A DNA stretch of 64,000 bases from an uncultured Bryobacterales bacterium. GTDB taxonomy: Bacteria; Acidobacteriota; Terriglobia; Bryobacterales; UBA6623. The notes below the pieces were generated by a model, which was not told where the DNA came from, ran no database searches, and worked only from the letters and a program-made list of their open reading frames with translations. How positions within the stretch are numbered: position 1 is the first letter of the stretch; every line of letters starts with the position of its first letter. A program made the translations under genes and the position numbers. Of the stretch, positions 16,006-25,544 are shown piece after piece. The stretch is from contig OY282420.1 of the NCBI GenBank assembly GCA_958295955.1, forward strand, positions 3,796,435-3,860,434, given 5' to 3'.

Positions 16006-16042
16006 TGGACAGGCGCGCAGTCTTGATGTTACATTTTGTAAC
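16006..16042 (+). promoter_or_regulatory. blaI promoter with overlapping palindromic operator
   Basis: TGGACA (16006-16011), 18-nt spacer, TACATT (16030-16035) form a plausible promoter. The perfect 15-bp palindrome GTTACATTTTGTAAC (16028-16042) covers the -10. BlaI/MecI regulators bind TACA...TGTA dyads, so autorepression is expected. Transcription would begin only a few bases before the ATG at 16046, giving an almost leaderless mRNA. Confidence 0.65.
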
Positions 16043-16045
16043 GTT

Positions 16046-16444
16046 ATGAAACGTAACGCCTGGAACGACCTCAGCGCATTGGAAGAGCTTGTGATGAGCT
16101 TCGTCTGGTCCGCCGGCTCGGCCACCGCAGAGGACATGCGCGCGGCTTTGGCGGAGCGGCATCCCATGAAAGAGTCCACCGCGCGAACGATTCTGCGGCG
16201 TCTGGAAAGCAAGGGTTACTTGACCCACGGCGTGGAGGGCCGCGCGTACCGCTACCGTCCGGTCGATCCGGGCCGGAGCGCGGCCGCGCGGGCGGTCGGC
16301 AGGATTGTGGACAGATTCTGCAACGGCTCGATGGAGCAGCTTCTCATCGGCATGGTCGATGGCGGCGTTGTCGACGGCAAGGAACTGGAAAGATTGGCAA
16401 GACGCATTGCGGCGTCCCGCAAGGCGGGAAGGGGAAAATCATGA
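16046..16444 (+). CDS. BlaI/MecI/CopY family transcriptional repressor
   Basis: 132 residues with the family's winged helix: LSALEELVMSFVWSAGSATAED, ESTARTILRRLESKGYLTH and YRYRPVDP, then a short helical dimerisation tail. In the classical system a BlaR1-type membrane protease cleaves this repressor when a signal is sensed; here the M56 peptidase gene follows with an ATGA overlap, so the pair is complete. A palindrome matching the family's TACA/TGTA operator overlaps the promoter. The target genes may include the downstream operon and distant loci. No beta-lactamase is present nearby, so antibiotic resistance should not be assumed; in Acidobacteria many such pairs regulate unknown functions. 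Confidence 0.93.
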   Translation: MKRNAWNDLSALEELVMSFVWSAGSATAEDMRAALAERHPMKESTARTILRRLESKGYLTHGVEGRAYRYRPVDPGRSAAARAVGRIVDRFCNGSMEQLLIGMVDGGVVDGKELERLARRIAASRKAGRGKS

Positions 16445-18081
16445 TTGCAAGCAGCGTGCTCGATTTCGGGGAGACGGTCTTCGATTTGCTTTTTGCGTCC
16501 TCCGTGAGGGCGGCCGCGCTCGTTTTGGGCGTCTGGTTGGTTCTTCGCGTCGCGCGTCCGCGGCGGCCGGCAGTGGAGCACGGCGCGTGGACGGCGGCTT
16601 TGTTGGGGATGCTTTTGCTGCCGGCGCTGGGCATCCCCGGCCTGATGTCGGAATTTTTTCCGAATGCGGTCTTGGAGACAGCGGTTTCCGTCCCCGGGGC
16701 GCTGCTCCGGGCGGATACGGACGTTGCGGCTTCCGTTCCCGCCGCCGGCGTCGATTGGGCCGGCCGGCGGGGTTTCGGCGGGCTGCTGTCCGCGTGCGTC
16801 ACGATGCTTTTGTTGCTGCGCTCGCTGTTGGCGCGGCGGCGGGTCCGGCGCTTGATCGGCGGGGCGCGGCCCATCGCGCGGCCCGACGCCGCGCGCGCGG
16901 CGCGGAGTTTGGACGCAACGGCCGCGGTCCGACTGGTCTCGAGTTCCGAGATTACCGCGCCGGCGGTATGCGGCATCCGCCGGCCCGTGACGATCCTGCC
17001 CGCCGAGTGGCCGCAGTGGAGCGGCGAAAAGTTGCGGGCCGTCGTTGCGCACGAGTTCGCGCACGTTGCCCGCGGGGACGGCCTGGTCATGGCGCTCGCT
17101 GCTTGCAACGCCGCTTTGTTCTGGTTTCATCCATTGGCGTACCTGATCCCGCGCCGCCTGCGGGCGTTGGCCGAGGCCGCCTGCGACGATCACGCGGTCA
17201 TGACCGTCCGCGACCGCGAGAGCTACGCCCGGACGCTGCTGGAGATTGCCCGCGCAGGAGGCAAGCGCGCGGCGCTGCCGGCGGACGCAGCGGCCATGGC
17301 GCGCGGCTCTTCGGCCGCCTGCCGCATCGAGCGGATTTTGAGAAAAACCGACTTCGAATCGGGGCTTCTTGCCAAAACGCTCCGCCGGCGGATGACCTTG
17401 GCGGCGCTGAGCGCGGCCGCGGCCGTATCGCTCGTTTCCGTCACGTTCGGACAACAGGGCGGCGTAGCCCTCTCCGGTTCGGTGCAAGATCCGAGCGGCG
17501 CGCGCATTCCGCGGGCATCCGTGCGGATCGTCGATGCGGCTCGAGGCGTGACGGAAGCAACGACCTCGGGCGCGGACGGTTCGTACCGCATCGCGGGTCT
17601 CGACCCGTCAGCGAATTACGAGCTCCGGGTGACGAAGCCCGGATTCAAGGAGCATCGCCAGGCCGTGGATCCGGGCGCCGACAAGCGTCTGGATGTCACC
17701 CTGCAAGTCGGCGGCGTCCGGGAAGAGATCGTCGTCATTGCGGAGAGGAAGCCGGACCGGGATGCGTCGCAGCCGAAAGCGCCGAGACGGCGCATTCGCG
17801 TCGGAGGGAACGTGCGCAAAGCGCAACTCGTCCGCCATGTCAGTCCGATCTATCCGCCAAGCGCCCGGAGCGAGGGCGTGGAGGGAACCGTGCTGCTCGA
17901 AGCGGTCATCGACAAAGAGGGCAGGCCGAGCGGGCTCAAGGCGGTCAATTCGATGGTCGATCCGCGGTTGATCGAGGCGGCGATGGAAGCCGTGAAACAA
18001 TGGCGCTACAATCCGGTGCTGCTGAACGGCCGTCCCGTCGAGATCGTGACCACGATCAGCGTGGCGTTTCAATTGTCATGA
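16441..18081 (+). CDS. BlaR1/MecR1-like M56 membrane metallopeptidase with carboxypeptidase-regulatory and TonB C-terminal domains
   Basis: 546 residues. The N-terminal part has three membrane segments (about 20-38, 50-68, 112-130). The M56 zinc site is HEFAH (204-208), and EAACDDHAV (about 245-253) provides the third ligand. After a further hydrophobic segment (LAALSAAAAVSLVSVTFG), a carboxypeptidase-regulatory-like fold follows (SGSVQDPSGARIPRASVRI...SYRIAGLDPSANYELRV). The last ~90 residues are a TonB C-terminal domain (HVSPIYPPSARSEGVEGTVL...MEAVKQWRYNPVLLNGRP). The peptidase is expected to cleave the cognate BlaI repressor. The extracytoplasmic domains replace the penicillin-binding sensor of true BlaR1, so the signal is different. 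ATGA overlaps link it to both neighbours in an operon. Confidence 0.92.
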   Translation: MIASSVLDFGETVFDLLFASSVRAAALVLGVWLVLRVARPRRPAVEHGAWTAALLGMLLLPALGIPGLMSEFFPNAVLETAVSVPGALLRADTDVAASVPAAGVDWAGRRGFGGLLSACVTMLLLLRSLLARRRVRRLIGGARPIARPDAARAARSLDATAAVRLVSSSEITAPAVCGIRRPVTILPAEWPQWSGEKLRAVVAHEFAHVARGDGLVMALAACNAALFWFHPLAYLIPRRLRALAEAACDDHAVMTVRDRESYARTLLEIARAGGKRAALPADAAAMARGSSAACRIERILRKTDFESGLLAKTLRRRMTLAALSAAAAVSLVSVTFGQQGGVALSGSVQDPSGARIPRASVRIVDAARGVTEATTSGADGSYRIAGLDPSANYELRVTKPGFKEHRQAVDPGADKRLDVTLQVGGVREEIVVIAERKPDRDASQPKAPRRRIRVGGNVRKAQLVRHVSPIYPPSARSEGVEGTVLLEAVIDKEGRPSGLKAVNSMVDPRLIEAAMEAVKQWRYNPVLLNGRPVEIVTTISVAFQLS

Positions 18082-18557
18082 ACCCGAAGAAGACACTGTA
18101 TCTGGCCAACCCGTACGGCTTCTCGCCGCAGCAGCGCGAGGGGCCGTTGCGCGAGCTTGCAGCGGCTCTGGAAGCCGCGGGCGCCGAAGTATGGGAGCCG
18201 TTCGCCCGCAACAATCAGATCGACCGGGCAAGTTCCGGCTGGGCGTACCGCATCGGGCAGGCCGACCTGCGCGACGTGCGGGACGCCGACGGGCTGTTCG
18301 CGGTGGTCAACGGCTGCCCGCCGGACGAGGGCGTGATGGTGGAGTTGGGCATGGCTATCGCCTGGGGCAAGCCGGTGTTCCTGTTCCGCGACGATTTCCG
18401 CCGCTGCACCGACAGCGAGACCTATCCGCTCAACCTGATGCTGTTTACCGGCCTGCCGGAGACCGGCTGGGATGCCTGCTGGTACGAGTCGATCGCGCAG
18501 ATCGCCGACCCGGGCAAGGCGCTCGCGCGGTGGCTGCGCGGCGGCGCGGCGCCCTGA
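18078..18557 (+). CDS. Nucleoside 2-deoxyribosyltransferase family protein
   Basis: 159 residues with the family hallmarks: KTLYLANPYGFSPQQREG at the N-terminus, NQIDRASSGWAYRIGQADL, LRDVRDADGLFAVVNGCPPDEG with the conserved Asp cluster, and GVMVELGMAIAWGKPVFLFRDD carrying the catalytic Glu. These enzymes move 2-deoxyribose between bases or hydrolyse deoxynucleosides and serve in salvage or sanitation. The ATG overlaps the M56 stop (ATGA), so it is co-translated with the blaI/M56 pair, an unusual companion. It may be a regulated output of that pair or simply a passenger. Confidence 0.88.
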   Translation: MNPKKTLYLANPYGFSPQQREGPLRELAAALEAAGAEVWEPFARNNQIDRASSGWAYRIGQADLRDVRDADGLFAVVNGCPPDEGVMVELGMAIAWGKPVFLFRDDFRRCTDSETYPLNLMLFTGLPETGWDACWYESIAQIADPGKALARWLRGGAAP

Positions 18558-18867
18558 GCGCGTCTCCGCGCGGCGGGGCCGAACCCGCGGCGCGGATATC
18601 GGCCGCCGCGCGCACGAGATTTTTGCCGAAATTTACGGCTGTCGGCCGATTTCCGGTATGAAATCGTACCAATGCGGGCGCGGCCGGCCTTGAGTCGTGT
18701 ACAATGCGGGGGGTTCTTTGGGCTGACTGTGCGCTCGGCAACCGATCCGGTTTTGTGCGCAGGCGAGGTGCTTGCCGCCGCGATTCGGGGTTCGTCCCGA
18801 TGTTGCCGCCTGCATCGCGGGGCGCCTATTCCCGAATATCCCCGGAAGAACTGAAGGAGATATCGGA
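18558..18867 (+). other. Intergenic region upstream of the TonB-dependent receptor
   Basis: 310 nt without a gene. A TACAAT hexamer (in GTGTACAATGCGGG near 18698) is a good -10 match but has no clear -35. GAAGGAGATAT, a strong ribosome site, precedes the ATG at 18868. I see no hairpin terminator or riboswitch. Confidence 0.5.
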
Positions 18868-21800
18868 ATGAAAACCGAGATGAGATTCGGAAGTTGCGCC
18901 GGCGCATTGATGCCGGTTTTTTTGTTTGCTCTGCTGTTCGCGGCGCTTTCCGTCGAGAACGGCGCCGCGCAGGAGCTTCGCGGAAAAGTGTCCGGCACGG
19001 TCACCGACTCCAGCGGGGCGACGATTCCCGGGGCCGCGGTCACGCTGACCAATGACAACACGGCCGTTGCCGACACCACCTCGACCAATCAAGCCGGCCA
19101 CTATCTGTTCGGCTTCGTGCTTCCGGGCACTTATACCGTCACGGTCGAAACGGACGGCTTTCGGACTTTCGAGCAACAGAACGTTCTCGTCCAGACCCGG
19201 GCCGACATCACGGTGGACGCCGCTCTGGAAGTCGGCGCCGTCGCGGAAACGATAACGATCGAGGAAGCGCCCGTTTCGGTGCAGTTTTCCACGACGACGA
19301 TGGAGACCACGATCGACACCAAGATGTCGCAGGAGTTGCCGGTTCTCAATCGCAACCCGTATATGCTGGCGGCGCTCAACCCGGCCGTCAATTATCGCGG
19401 CGGCGCTGAGAACGCCCCCTACCACCACTGGGCGATGAGCCAGTTGGACGTGGGCGGCAACACCTCGACGAAAAACAACGTGCTGATGGACGGGGTTCCG
19501 CAGTTGGTGGGCGCCAAGGGCGTTTACACTCCGCCGATGGACGCCGTATCGGAAGTGAACGTGCAGCAGAACGCCACCGATGCCGAGTACGGCCACAGCG
19601 CGGGGGGCATTGTGTCGGTGCAGATGAAGAGCGGCACGAACGACTGGCACGGCACGGCCTACTACTTCGGACGCAACCCGGTGCTGAACGCCCGGCCCAA
19701 TTCCCTGACCTCGCAAGGGAGCGTGGTGAAAAGAAACGTTTGGGGCGTCAGCTCGGGCAACCCCATCGTGAAGAACAAAGTCTTCAACTACCTTTCCTAT
19801 GAGGGGCAGGACGTCCGCTCGCCGGCCACGGTGAACTTGACGCTTCCACGGCAGCTTGAGCGCGGCGGCGATTTCTCCAACAGCTTCAACCGCAATGACG
19901 GGCTGCGAACCATCCACGATCCGTTCACCACCGACCCGAACGGGGACAACCGCACGCCGTTCACAAACAATACGATTCCGCAAACGCGCATCGATCCGAC
20001 TTCGCGCACGGTTCTGGGCAAGACCTGGGAGCCCAACAACGCCGGCGACAATGCTTCGGGCGCCAATAACTACCGTCTGGTATTTCCGATCACCTTCAAG
20101 TACTGGAATCTGACCGACCGCGTCGACTACAACGTCAGCGACAACGTGAAGGTGTTCGGGCGTTTCAGCCGCTTCCATACGACCCAGAGCGAACCCGACT
20201 ATTCGGGCTCCGTGGCGCAGCGGCGTCAAGGCAGCGCCCGCAACAGCGCGCAGGTATCGGGCGACGTCGTGTGGACGGTGAATCCGACGACGGTTTTCAA
20301 CATGCGCGGTTCGTGGTCGAAGATCACGGACTCGTTTTCTACGCCCCAAGCGCAAATCGGCGAAGAGGGACTTGCGGAACTGTGGCCGGGCAATCCCTGG
20401 TACGCATCGCACGTGCGGGACATTCCCGCGGTGCATTTCCCGGAGATCGACGTTCGGGCGGACGGGAACACGTCGTTCGGGCGCTCGGGCTTCTGGTTTC
20501 AGGAGCCGACCACGTGGAATCTCGAGGCCAAGGTCTCGAAACAGGCAGGACGCCACTACGTGAAAATGGGCGGGCAGTACCGCAAGCAGTTGGTGCTGGC
20601 GGCGCGGCCGCGCGGCATGCGCTTCCGCTTCCGTCCGAATGCGACGGCGGATACGTTCAACAGGCCGAATACCGGAGAAGTGGGCCACGCCTGGGCGTCG
20701 ATGGTGCTCGGCGTCATGAGCGATGACGGCCGCAGCCGGGCGCGGACCGTCGCCGTCAACCGGCCGCGCATCGATGTGTTCGGATTCTTCGTTCAGGACG
20801 ATTTCAAGCTGAACCAGAAGGTCACGCTGAACCTCGGTCTTCGCTGGGAGTACGAGACGCCGATGCGCGATCCCGAGAACCGGCTCTCGCGGTTCCTCGA
20901 CTTGAACCAGGCATTGCCCGAAGTGGAGCAGGCGATGGCGCCGATTCCGGGCGACATCCTGGCGATGCGCACCACGCCGCTCGATATCAGCGGCGCCTGG
21001 TTATTTACCGACGCCGACAACCGCGGCGCCTGGCAAGCGCAGACCAACCTGTTCCTGCCTCGCGCCGGCATAGCGATCCGCCTCAACGACAGGACGGCGC
21101 TGCGCATCGGCTATGCGCGCTATGCGACCCCGCCCATTCAGGAGAAAGGCGGCGGCGCCTCCGACAGCGGGCTCGACATCCTGGGCAGCACGCCCTATCC
21201 GGGCTTTGAAATCGAGGGCAGTCCGCTGTCTTCGATCAACGGTACGCCGCGGGCCCTGTTCGGCGACCCGTTCCCCAGCGGGGGAGAGAACCCCAATCCG
21301 CTGCCCGAACCTTTCGGCCAGAGATTCGGCCGTTTCGCCACGGTAGGATCGAACGAAGCGAGATTCTTTCACCAGAACTGGAGCGCGGGCATCAACGACC
21401 GCATCAACGTCACGCTCCAGAGGGAGATATTCGCCCGCATTCTGGTGGACGCCACTTACTTCACGAACTTCGGCCATAACCAGCCTTACGACCGGCGGCG
21501 CAACCTGCTCGATCCCCGGATCGGTTTTCAGCACGGCAGCAAAATCAACCAACGGGTGGACAACCCCTTCTTCGGGCTGCCGCAAGAGATCATGCCCGGG
21601 CCGTTGCGGAACCAGCGCACGGTGCGGGTCCGGGATTTGCTCACGCCGTACCCGCATTTCCTCAGCAACGGCATTACGGAGCACGTGACCCCCGGACGCA
21701 ACGAGCGCTATAGCGCGCTGCAGTTGCAGTTCCAGCGGCCGTTCGCCAACGGATTCAACTTCATCGTCGGTTACAACTACCACCGCGCCAGGAACGAAGA

Positions 21801-22368
21801 CTTCTACGACGAGGTGGACGAAGTGGATCGGAAACTCAGCTACCAGCGCGACCTGCGCTCCCGCAACAAGTTCACCCTGGCCTGGATTTACGAGTTGCCG
21901 TTCGGTCGCGGCAAACCGCTTGGGGCCGACCTCAGCGGGGTGTCCCAGAAAATCATCGGCGGCTGGCAGATCAGCGGCATCTACTCCTACCTCGGCGGCG
22001 AGTACCTGCGCTTCGGGGGGCTGCAGGTCAACGGCGACCCCGTACTCGACAACCCGAACAGGGAGGCGCGGTTCGATACGTCGGTCTTTTCGAATCTGCC
22101 GGCCTTTACGCGCCGGAGTAATCCGTGGATCTATGACGGCGTTCACGGGCCGCGGTTCGCAAACCTCGACATGGTGCTGGCGAAGAGAACGAAGATCAGC
22201 GAGAAGCTGACGTTCGAGTTCCGGCTGGAGTCCTACAATTTGACGAACAGCTTCATGGGCGCGAATCCGACCACCAATGTCAACAGCGGCAACTTCGGCC
22301 GCATCAGCAGCAAGTTGCGGACGCATTTCGGCCGCGAGTTCCAGTACAGCGGGAGGTTTATCTGGTAG
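18868..22368 (+). CDS. Oar-like TonB-dependent outer-membrane receptor
   Basis: 1166 residues. A signal peptide (core PVFLFALLFAALSVENGAAQ) is followed by a carboxypeptidase-regulatory-like domain (VSGTVTDSSGATIPGAAVTL...GHYLFGFVLPGTYTVTVE). A plug region carries LMDGVPQLVGAKGVYTPP and VNVQQNATDAEYGHSAGG, then a beta-barrel with many aromatic strand ends, finishing in FQYSGRFIW, the typical terminal aromatic residue. The family is greatly expanded in Solibacter-like Acidobacteria and is thought to import or bind polysaccharide, peptide or metal substrates across the outer membrane with TonB-ExbBD energy. The ATG at 18868 has a near-consensus ribosome site; frame upstream of it is not part of the protein. 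The CRTAC1 and TPR genes follow on the same strand and may be an operon. Confidence 0.92.
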   Translation: MKTEMRFGSCAGALMPVFLFALLFAALSVENGAAQELRGKVSGTVTDSSGATIPGAAVTLTNDNTAVADTTSTNQAGHYLFGFVLPGTYTVTVETDGFRTFEQQNVLVQTRADITVDAALEVGAVAETITIEEAPVSVQFSTTTMETTIDTKMSQELPVLNRNPYMLAALNPAVNYRGGAENAPYHHWAMSQLDVGGNTSTKNNVLMDGVPQLVGAKGVYTPPMDAVSEVNVQQNATDAEYGHSAGGIVSVQMKSGTNDWHGTAYYFGRNPVLNARPNSLTSQGSVVKRNVWGVSSGNPIVKNKVFNYLSYEGQDVRSPATVNLTLPRQLERGGDFSNSFNRNDGLRTIHDPFTTDPNGDNRTPFTNNTIPQTRIDPTSRTVLGKTWEPNNAGDNASGANNYRLVFPITFKYWNLTDRVDYNVSDNVKVFGRFSRFHTTQSEPDYSGSVAQRRQGSARNSAQVSGDVVWTVNPTTVFNMRGSWSKITDSFSTPQAQIGEEGLAELWPGNPWYASHVRDIPAVHFPEIDVRADGNTSFGRSGFWFQEPTTWNLEAKVSKQAGRHYVKMGGQYRKQLVLAARPRGMRFRFRPNATADTFNRPNTGEVGHAWASMVLGVMSDDGRSRARTVAVNRPRIDVFGFFVQDDFKLNQKVTLNLGLRWEYETPMRDPENRLSRFLDLNQALPEVEQAMAPIPGDILAMRTTPLDISGAWLFTDADNRGAWQAQTNLFLPRAGIAIRLNDRTALRIGYARYATPPIQEKGGGASDSGLDILGSTPYPGFEIEGSPLSSINGTPRALFGDPFPSGGENPNPLPEPFGQRFGRFATVGSNEARFFHQNWSAGINDRINVTLQREIFARILVDATYFTNFGHNQPYDRRRNLLDPRIGFQHGSKINQRVDNPFFGLPQEIMPGPLRNQRTVRVRDLLTPYPHFLSNGITEHVTPGRNERYSALQLQFQRPFANGFNFIVGYNYHRARNEDFYDEVDEVDRKLSYQRDLRSRNKFTLAWIYELPFGRGKPLGADLSGVSQKIIGGWQISGIYSYLGGEYLRFGGLQVNGDPVLDNPNREARFDTSVFSNLPAFTRRSNPWIYDGVHGPRFANLDMVLAKRTKISEKLTFEFRLESYNLTNSFMGANPTTNVNSGNFGRISSKLRTHFGREFQYSGRFIW

Positions 22369-22430
22369 TTGCATTCGACGCTCCTGCTTGAAAGCCGCGC
22401 CGTTCTTGCGGGCGGCCGGGGGAGTGTTCC

Positions 22431-24173
22431 GTGACGCGAATGCCGGTGCGCGGATGTCGGGCGAGAAGCCGAGCGGGGCGCGCCGCAGGCATGCCTCGCC
22501 TCGGCCTGCTGCTCGGGGGCGTGCTGCTCGCGCCGTTAGCGGGACGAGCCGAGGGCGACCGCTTCCCCGTCTTCCGAGACCGCCGCGAGCCGGCCGGCGT
22601 CACCTTCAAGCACCGCTCCGGCCGGACCGGCGACAAGTATCTCATCGAAACGATGGGCGGGGGCGCGGCGGTCATCGACTACGACAACGACGGCCGGCTC
22701 GACCTGTTCTTCGTCAACGGCGGAGGCTTGGCGCGCAACGCCGACGGAACGGTTGCGATTCAACGTTCGCGTCCGGAATACTTCAATCGCCTCTACCGCA
22801 ACAACGGAGACGGAACGTTCGCCGAGGTTGCGCAAGAGGCCGGCGTCACGGGGGCCGAGAAGCCCTACTACGGCATGGGCGCGGCGACCGGCGATTACAA
22901 CAACGACGGCTTCACCGATCTGTACGTCACGCACTACGGCGGGACGACGCTCTTGCGCAATAACGGCGACGGAACGTTCGCGGACGCGACCGACGCCGCG
23001 GGCGCCAATGTGAGCGGCTGGAGCGCAAGCGCCGGATTTTTCGATTACGACCGCGACGGCGATCTCGATCTTTTCGTCACGCGCTATTTGGACTGGAGCT
23101 TCGCGCAGCGCATTGCCTGCGGAGAGAGCTTTCGCGTCTATTGCACGCCCAAGAAATACGGGGCGGCGGCGAACGTGCTCTTGCGCAATAACGGCGACGG
23201 AACGTTCGCGGATGTGTCGGCCGCCTCCGGCATCGGCGCCGTTGCGGGCAAGGCTCTCGGCGTCGCCTTCAACGACTACGACGGCGACGGGTGGACCGAC
23301 ATCTGCGTGGCGAACGACTCGACCGCGCAGTTTCTGTTCCGTAATCGGGGCGATGGAACGTTCGCCGAGCAGGCGTTGGAAACCGGCCTCGCGTTCAACG
23401 AAGACGGCGGGATATATTCCGGCATGGGCATCGATTTCGCCGACTACGACAACGACGGAAAACCGGACGTCCTCATCACCAACCTGGCCAAGGAACTGTA
23501 TGCTCTCTACCGCAACGACGGGCCGACGGGCTTTACTTACCTTACCCGCCAAAGCCGGCTGGCGACGATCAGCGCCCGACTGTCGGGTTGGGGCGTCCGT
23601 CTGGCCGATTTCGACAACGACGGCTGGAAGGATTTGTTTGTGGCTCAAGGCCACGTTCTCGACAACATCGAGCGCATCGACGAATCTCTCGTGTACCGGC
23701 AGCCTCCCCTGCTCGCCCGCAATATAGGCGGACGCTTCGAAGATGTCTCCGGCCGGGCCGGCGACGCCTTTTCTCGGGATGCCGCTGGACGCGGGGCCGC
23801 CTTCGGCGATCTGGACAACGACGGAGATATCGACGCCGTGATCGGGGTGCTCGACAACCGGCCCCTGGTGCTGTACAACAATGCGTCCGAGGGGAAAAAC
23901 AACTGGCTTACGATCGAGCTCGTTGCCGTGCGGAGCGCGCCCGCCGGCGCCGGCGCGGTCGTCAGTATCGCCGGGCCGGACGGCGCCGTGCAAAGGCGGT
24001 TTGCCTCGACTGCGGGCAGCTACCTTTCCGCCAGCGACCCGCGCATCCATTTCGGCCTGGGGACGGAGAATGTAGTGGAAACGCTGGAAGTCCAATGGCC
24101 GAGCGGAACTGTGCAGACGCTGCGCAAGGCGCGCGCGAATCGGCTCTTGACGATTACGGAACCGCAGGAATGA
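22431..24173 (+). CDS. CRTAC1 family protein: FG-GAP/VCBS repeats with ASPIC/UnbV C-terminus
   Basis: 580 residues from a GTG with GGGGGAG 8 nt upstream (ATG at 22440 is an alternative). A signal peptide (RLGLLLGGVLLAPLAGRA) leads into repeated calcium-binding FG-GAP motifs: DYDNDGRLDLFFVNGGG, DYNNDGFTDLYVTHYGG, DYDRDGDLDLFVTRYLD, DYDGDGWTDICVAND, DFDNDGWKDLFVAQGH, DLDNDGDIDAVIGVLDN. It ends with the ASPIC/UnbV domain (HFGLGTENVVETLEVQWPSG). These are secreted or surface beta-propellers related to integrin alpha; in Acidobacteria and Planctomycetes they often pair with TPR proteins, as here. Role likely adhesion or substrate binding, not proven. Confidence 0.92.
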   Translation: MTRMPVRGCRARSRAGRAAGMPRLGLLLGGVLLAPLAGRAEGDRFPVFRDRREPAGVTFKHRSGRTGDKYLIETMGGGAAVIDYDNDGRLDLFFVNGGGLARNADGTVAIQRSRPEYFNRLYRNNGDGTFAEVAQEAGVTGAEKPYYGMGAATGDYNNDGFTDLYVTHYGGTTLLRNNGDGTFADATDAAGANVSGWSASAGFFDYDRDGDLDLFVTRYLDWSFAQRIACGESFRVYCTPKKYGAAANVLLRNNGDGTFADVSAASGIGAVAGKALGVAFNDYDGDGWTDICVANDSTAQFLFRNRGDGTFAEQALETGLAFNEDGGIYSGMGIDFADYDNDGKPDVLITNLAKELYALYRNDGPTGFTYLTRQSRLATISARLSGWGVRLADFDNDGWKDLFVAQGHVLDNIERIDESLVYRQPPLLARNIGGRFEDVSGRAGDAFSRDAAGRGAAFGDLDNDGDIDAVIGVLDNRPLVLYNNASEGKNNWLTIELVAVRSAPAGAGAVVSIAGPDGAVQRRFASTAGSYLSASDPRIHFGLGTENVVETLEVQWPSGTVQTLRKARANRLLTITEPQE

Positions 24174-24220
24174 TTCGCCGGCGCGAACCGCCGACGCAAG
24201 AGAAAAGGGGGCGCTGAATC

Positions 24221-25387
24221 TTGACACGCGATACCCAACGACATCCACGGCGGTTCCCGGTTTTCCGCCGGTTCGCGGGGGCCGCGGTTGCGCTGTGCCT
24301 GTCGTTGCCGGCGCCTCCGGCCGGCGCTCAGCAGGGCGGTTTCTCTCCCGAAGCGATTGCCCGGGTCAAGGCCGCGGTCGCCGCGCGCGAGCAAGGGCGT
24401 TTCGAGGAAGCCGCCGCCGGTTTCGAGGCCGTGCTGCGGCAAGCTCCGCAACTGGCCGAGCTCCATCTCAATCTCGGATTGGTCCGGCATGAGCAAGGGC
24501 GGCTGCAACAGGCGGTCGAGTCTTTCGCCAAGGCGCTCGAGATCAAACCGGATCTGGAGCGGGTGCGCGGCCTGTTGGGATTCGATCTGCTGCAGTTGGG
24601 CCGCGTCCGCGAGGCTGCCGGCCAACTGGAAAAGGCATACGCAGAAGAGTCCGGCAACGAGGAAATCGCCGCCTGGCTGGGCTTGGCCTACCTGCGGGCC
24701 GGGGAGCCGGGCAAAGCGATTCCGTTGTTCCACGCCGTGCTCGAAGCCAAGCCGGCGGATGCGGATCTGCTCTATTACTTGGGACAAGCCCACACTGGAG
24801 TTGCGCTCGGTTTCCAAGCGGAGTTGCTTCGCCTGGCGCCGGATTCGGCGCGCGCGCACTTGGCGGTTGCGGAGGATCACCGCCTCAACGGCCGCGAAAA
24901 AGAGGCGCTCGCCGAGTACGCGATCGCTCTGGAGCGAGACCCGAATCTGCGGGAAGCCCGCGAAGCTCAGGCCGAGATCTATCGCGGGCAGGGGAACCAT
25001 GAAGCCGCGGCGGAGGCATACGAAGCCGCGTTGCGCCTGACGCCGCAAAGCTCGGCATTGCACTACGGATACGGGGATTCCCTGCTGCATCTCGGGCAGG
25101 CGCCGCAGGCGATCCCCCATCTCCGCCGGGCGCTCGCGGGGGAACCCCCTGTTGCGGGCGCCCATGCGCTGCTGGGGAAGGCGCTTCTCGACGTAGGAGA
25201 GTTGGCCGCCGCCGAGCGCAATCTACGCCAAGCGCTTGCCCTTGAGCCGGACGCCCAAGCGCAGATGAGAGTGCATTATCATCTTGCCCGGCTTTACCGC
25301 AAGCGCGCAGACTCGCAGGCCGCCGCCGCGCATCTCGCCGCATTCCGCGCGCTCCAGGAGAAAGTGTTGGCGGCGGATCGAAAATAG
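24221..25387 (+). CDS. Secreted TPR protein
   Basis: 388 residues from a TTG start (AGGGGGC upstream). It has a signal peptide (GAAVALCLSLPAPPAGAQ) and then about nine tetratricopeptide repeats, for example AELHLNLGLVRHEQGRLQQA, ERVRGLLGFDLLQLGRVREA, EIAAWLGLAYLRAGEPGKA and AHALLGKALLDVGELAAA. TPRs form a scaffold for protein binding. It follows the CRTAC1 gene by 47 nt, a pairing seen repeatedly in this phylum, so the two products may interact in the periplasm or on the surface. No catalytic domain is present. Confidence 0.85.
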   Translation: MTRDTQRHPRRFPVFRRFAGAAVALCLSLPAPPAGAQQGGFSPEAIARVKAAVAAREQGRFEEAAAGFEAVLRQAPQLAELHLNLGLVRHEQGRLQQAVESFAKALEIKPDLERVRGLLGFDLLQLGRVREAAGQLEKAYAEESGNEEIAAWLGLAYLRAGEPGKAIPLFHAVLEAKPADADLLYYLGQAHTGVALGFQAELLRLAPDSARAHLAVAEDHRLNGREKEALAEYAIALERDPNLREAREAQAEIYRGQGNHEAAAEAYEAALRLTPQSSALHYGYGDSLLHLGQAPQAIPHLRRALAGEPPVAGAHALLGKALLDVGELAAAERNLRQALALEPDAQAQMRVHYHLARLYRKRADSQAAAAHLAAFRALQEKVLAADRK

Positions 25388-25544
25388 TTGCCCCGAGGGC
25401 TGCCGCCGGACGCATAAACCCGCGCTGCGTACCGCGCGGCGCATGAATTTTTACGGCAGCGCCTATCGCAAATCCAATGGCCAACCGTCCCAATCCAACC
25501 GGCCGGTTGCAATCGCTGCGGCGCAAGTTCTTTAGCCGGCTCGC

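Noticed and set aside
16046..18081. Beta-lactam resistance module
   Set aside because: The blaI/M56 pair has no penicillin-binding sensor domain and no beta-lactamase nearby.
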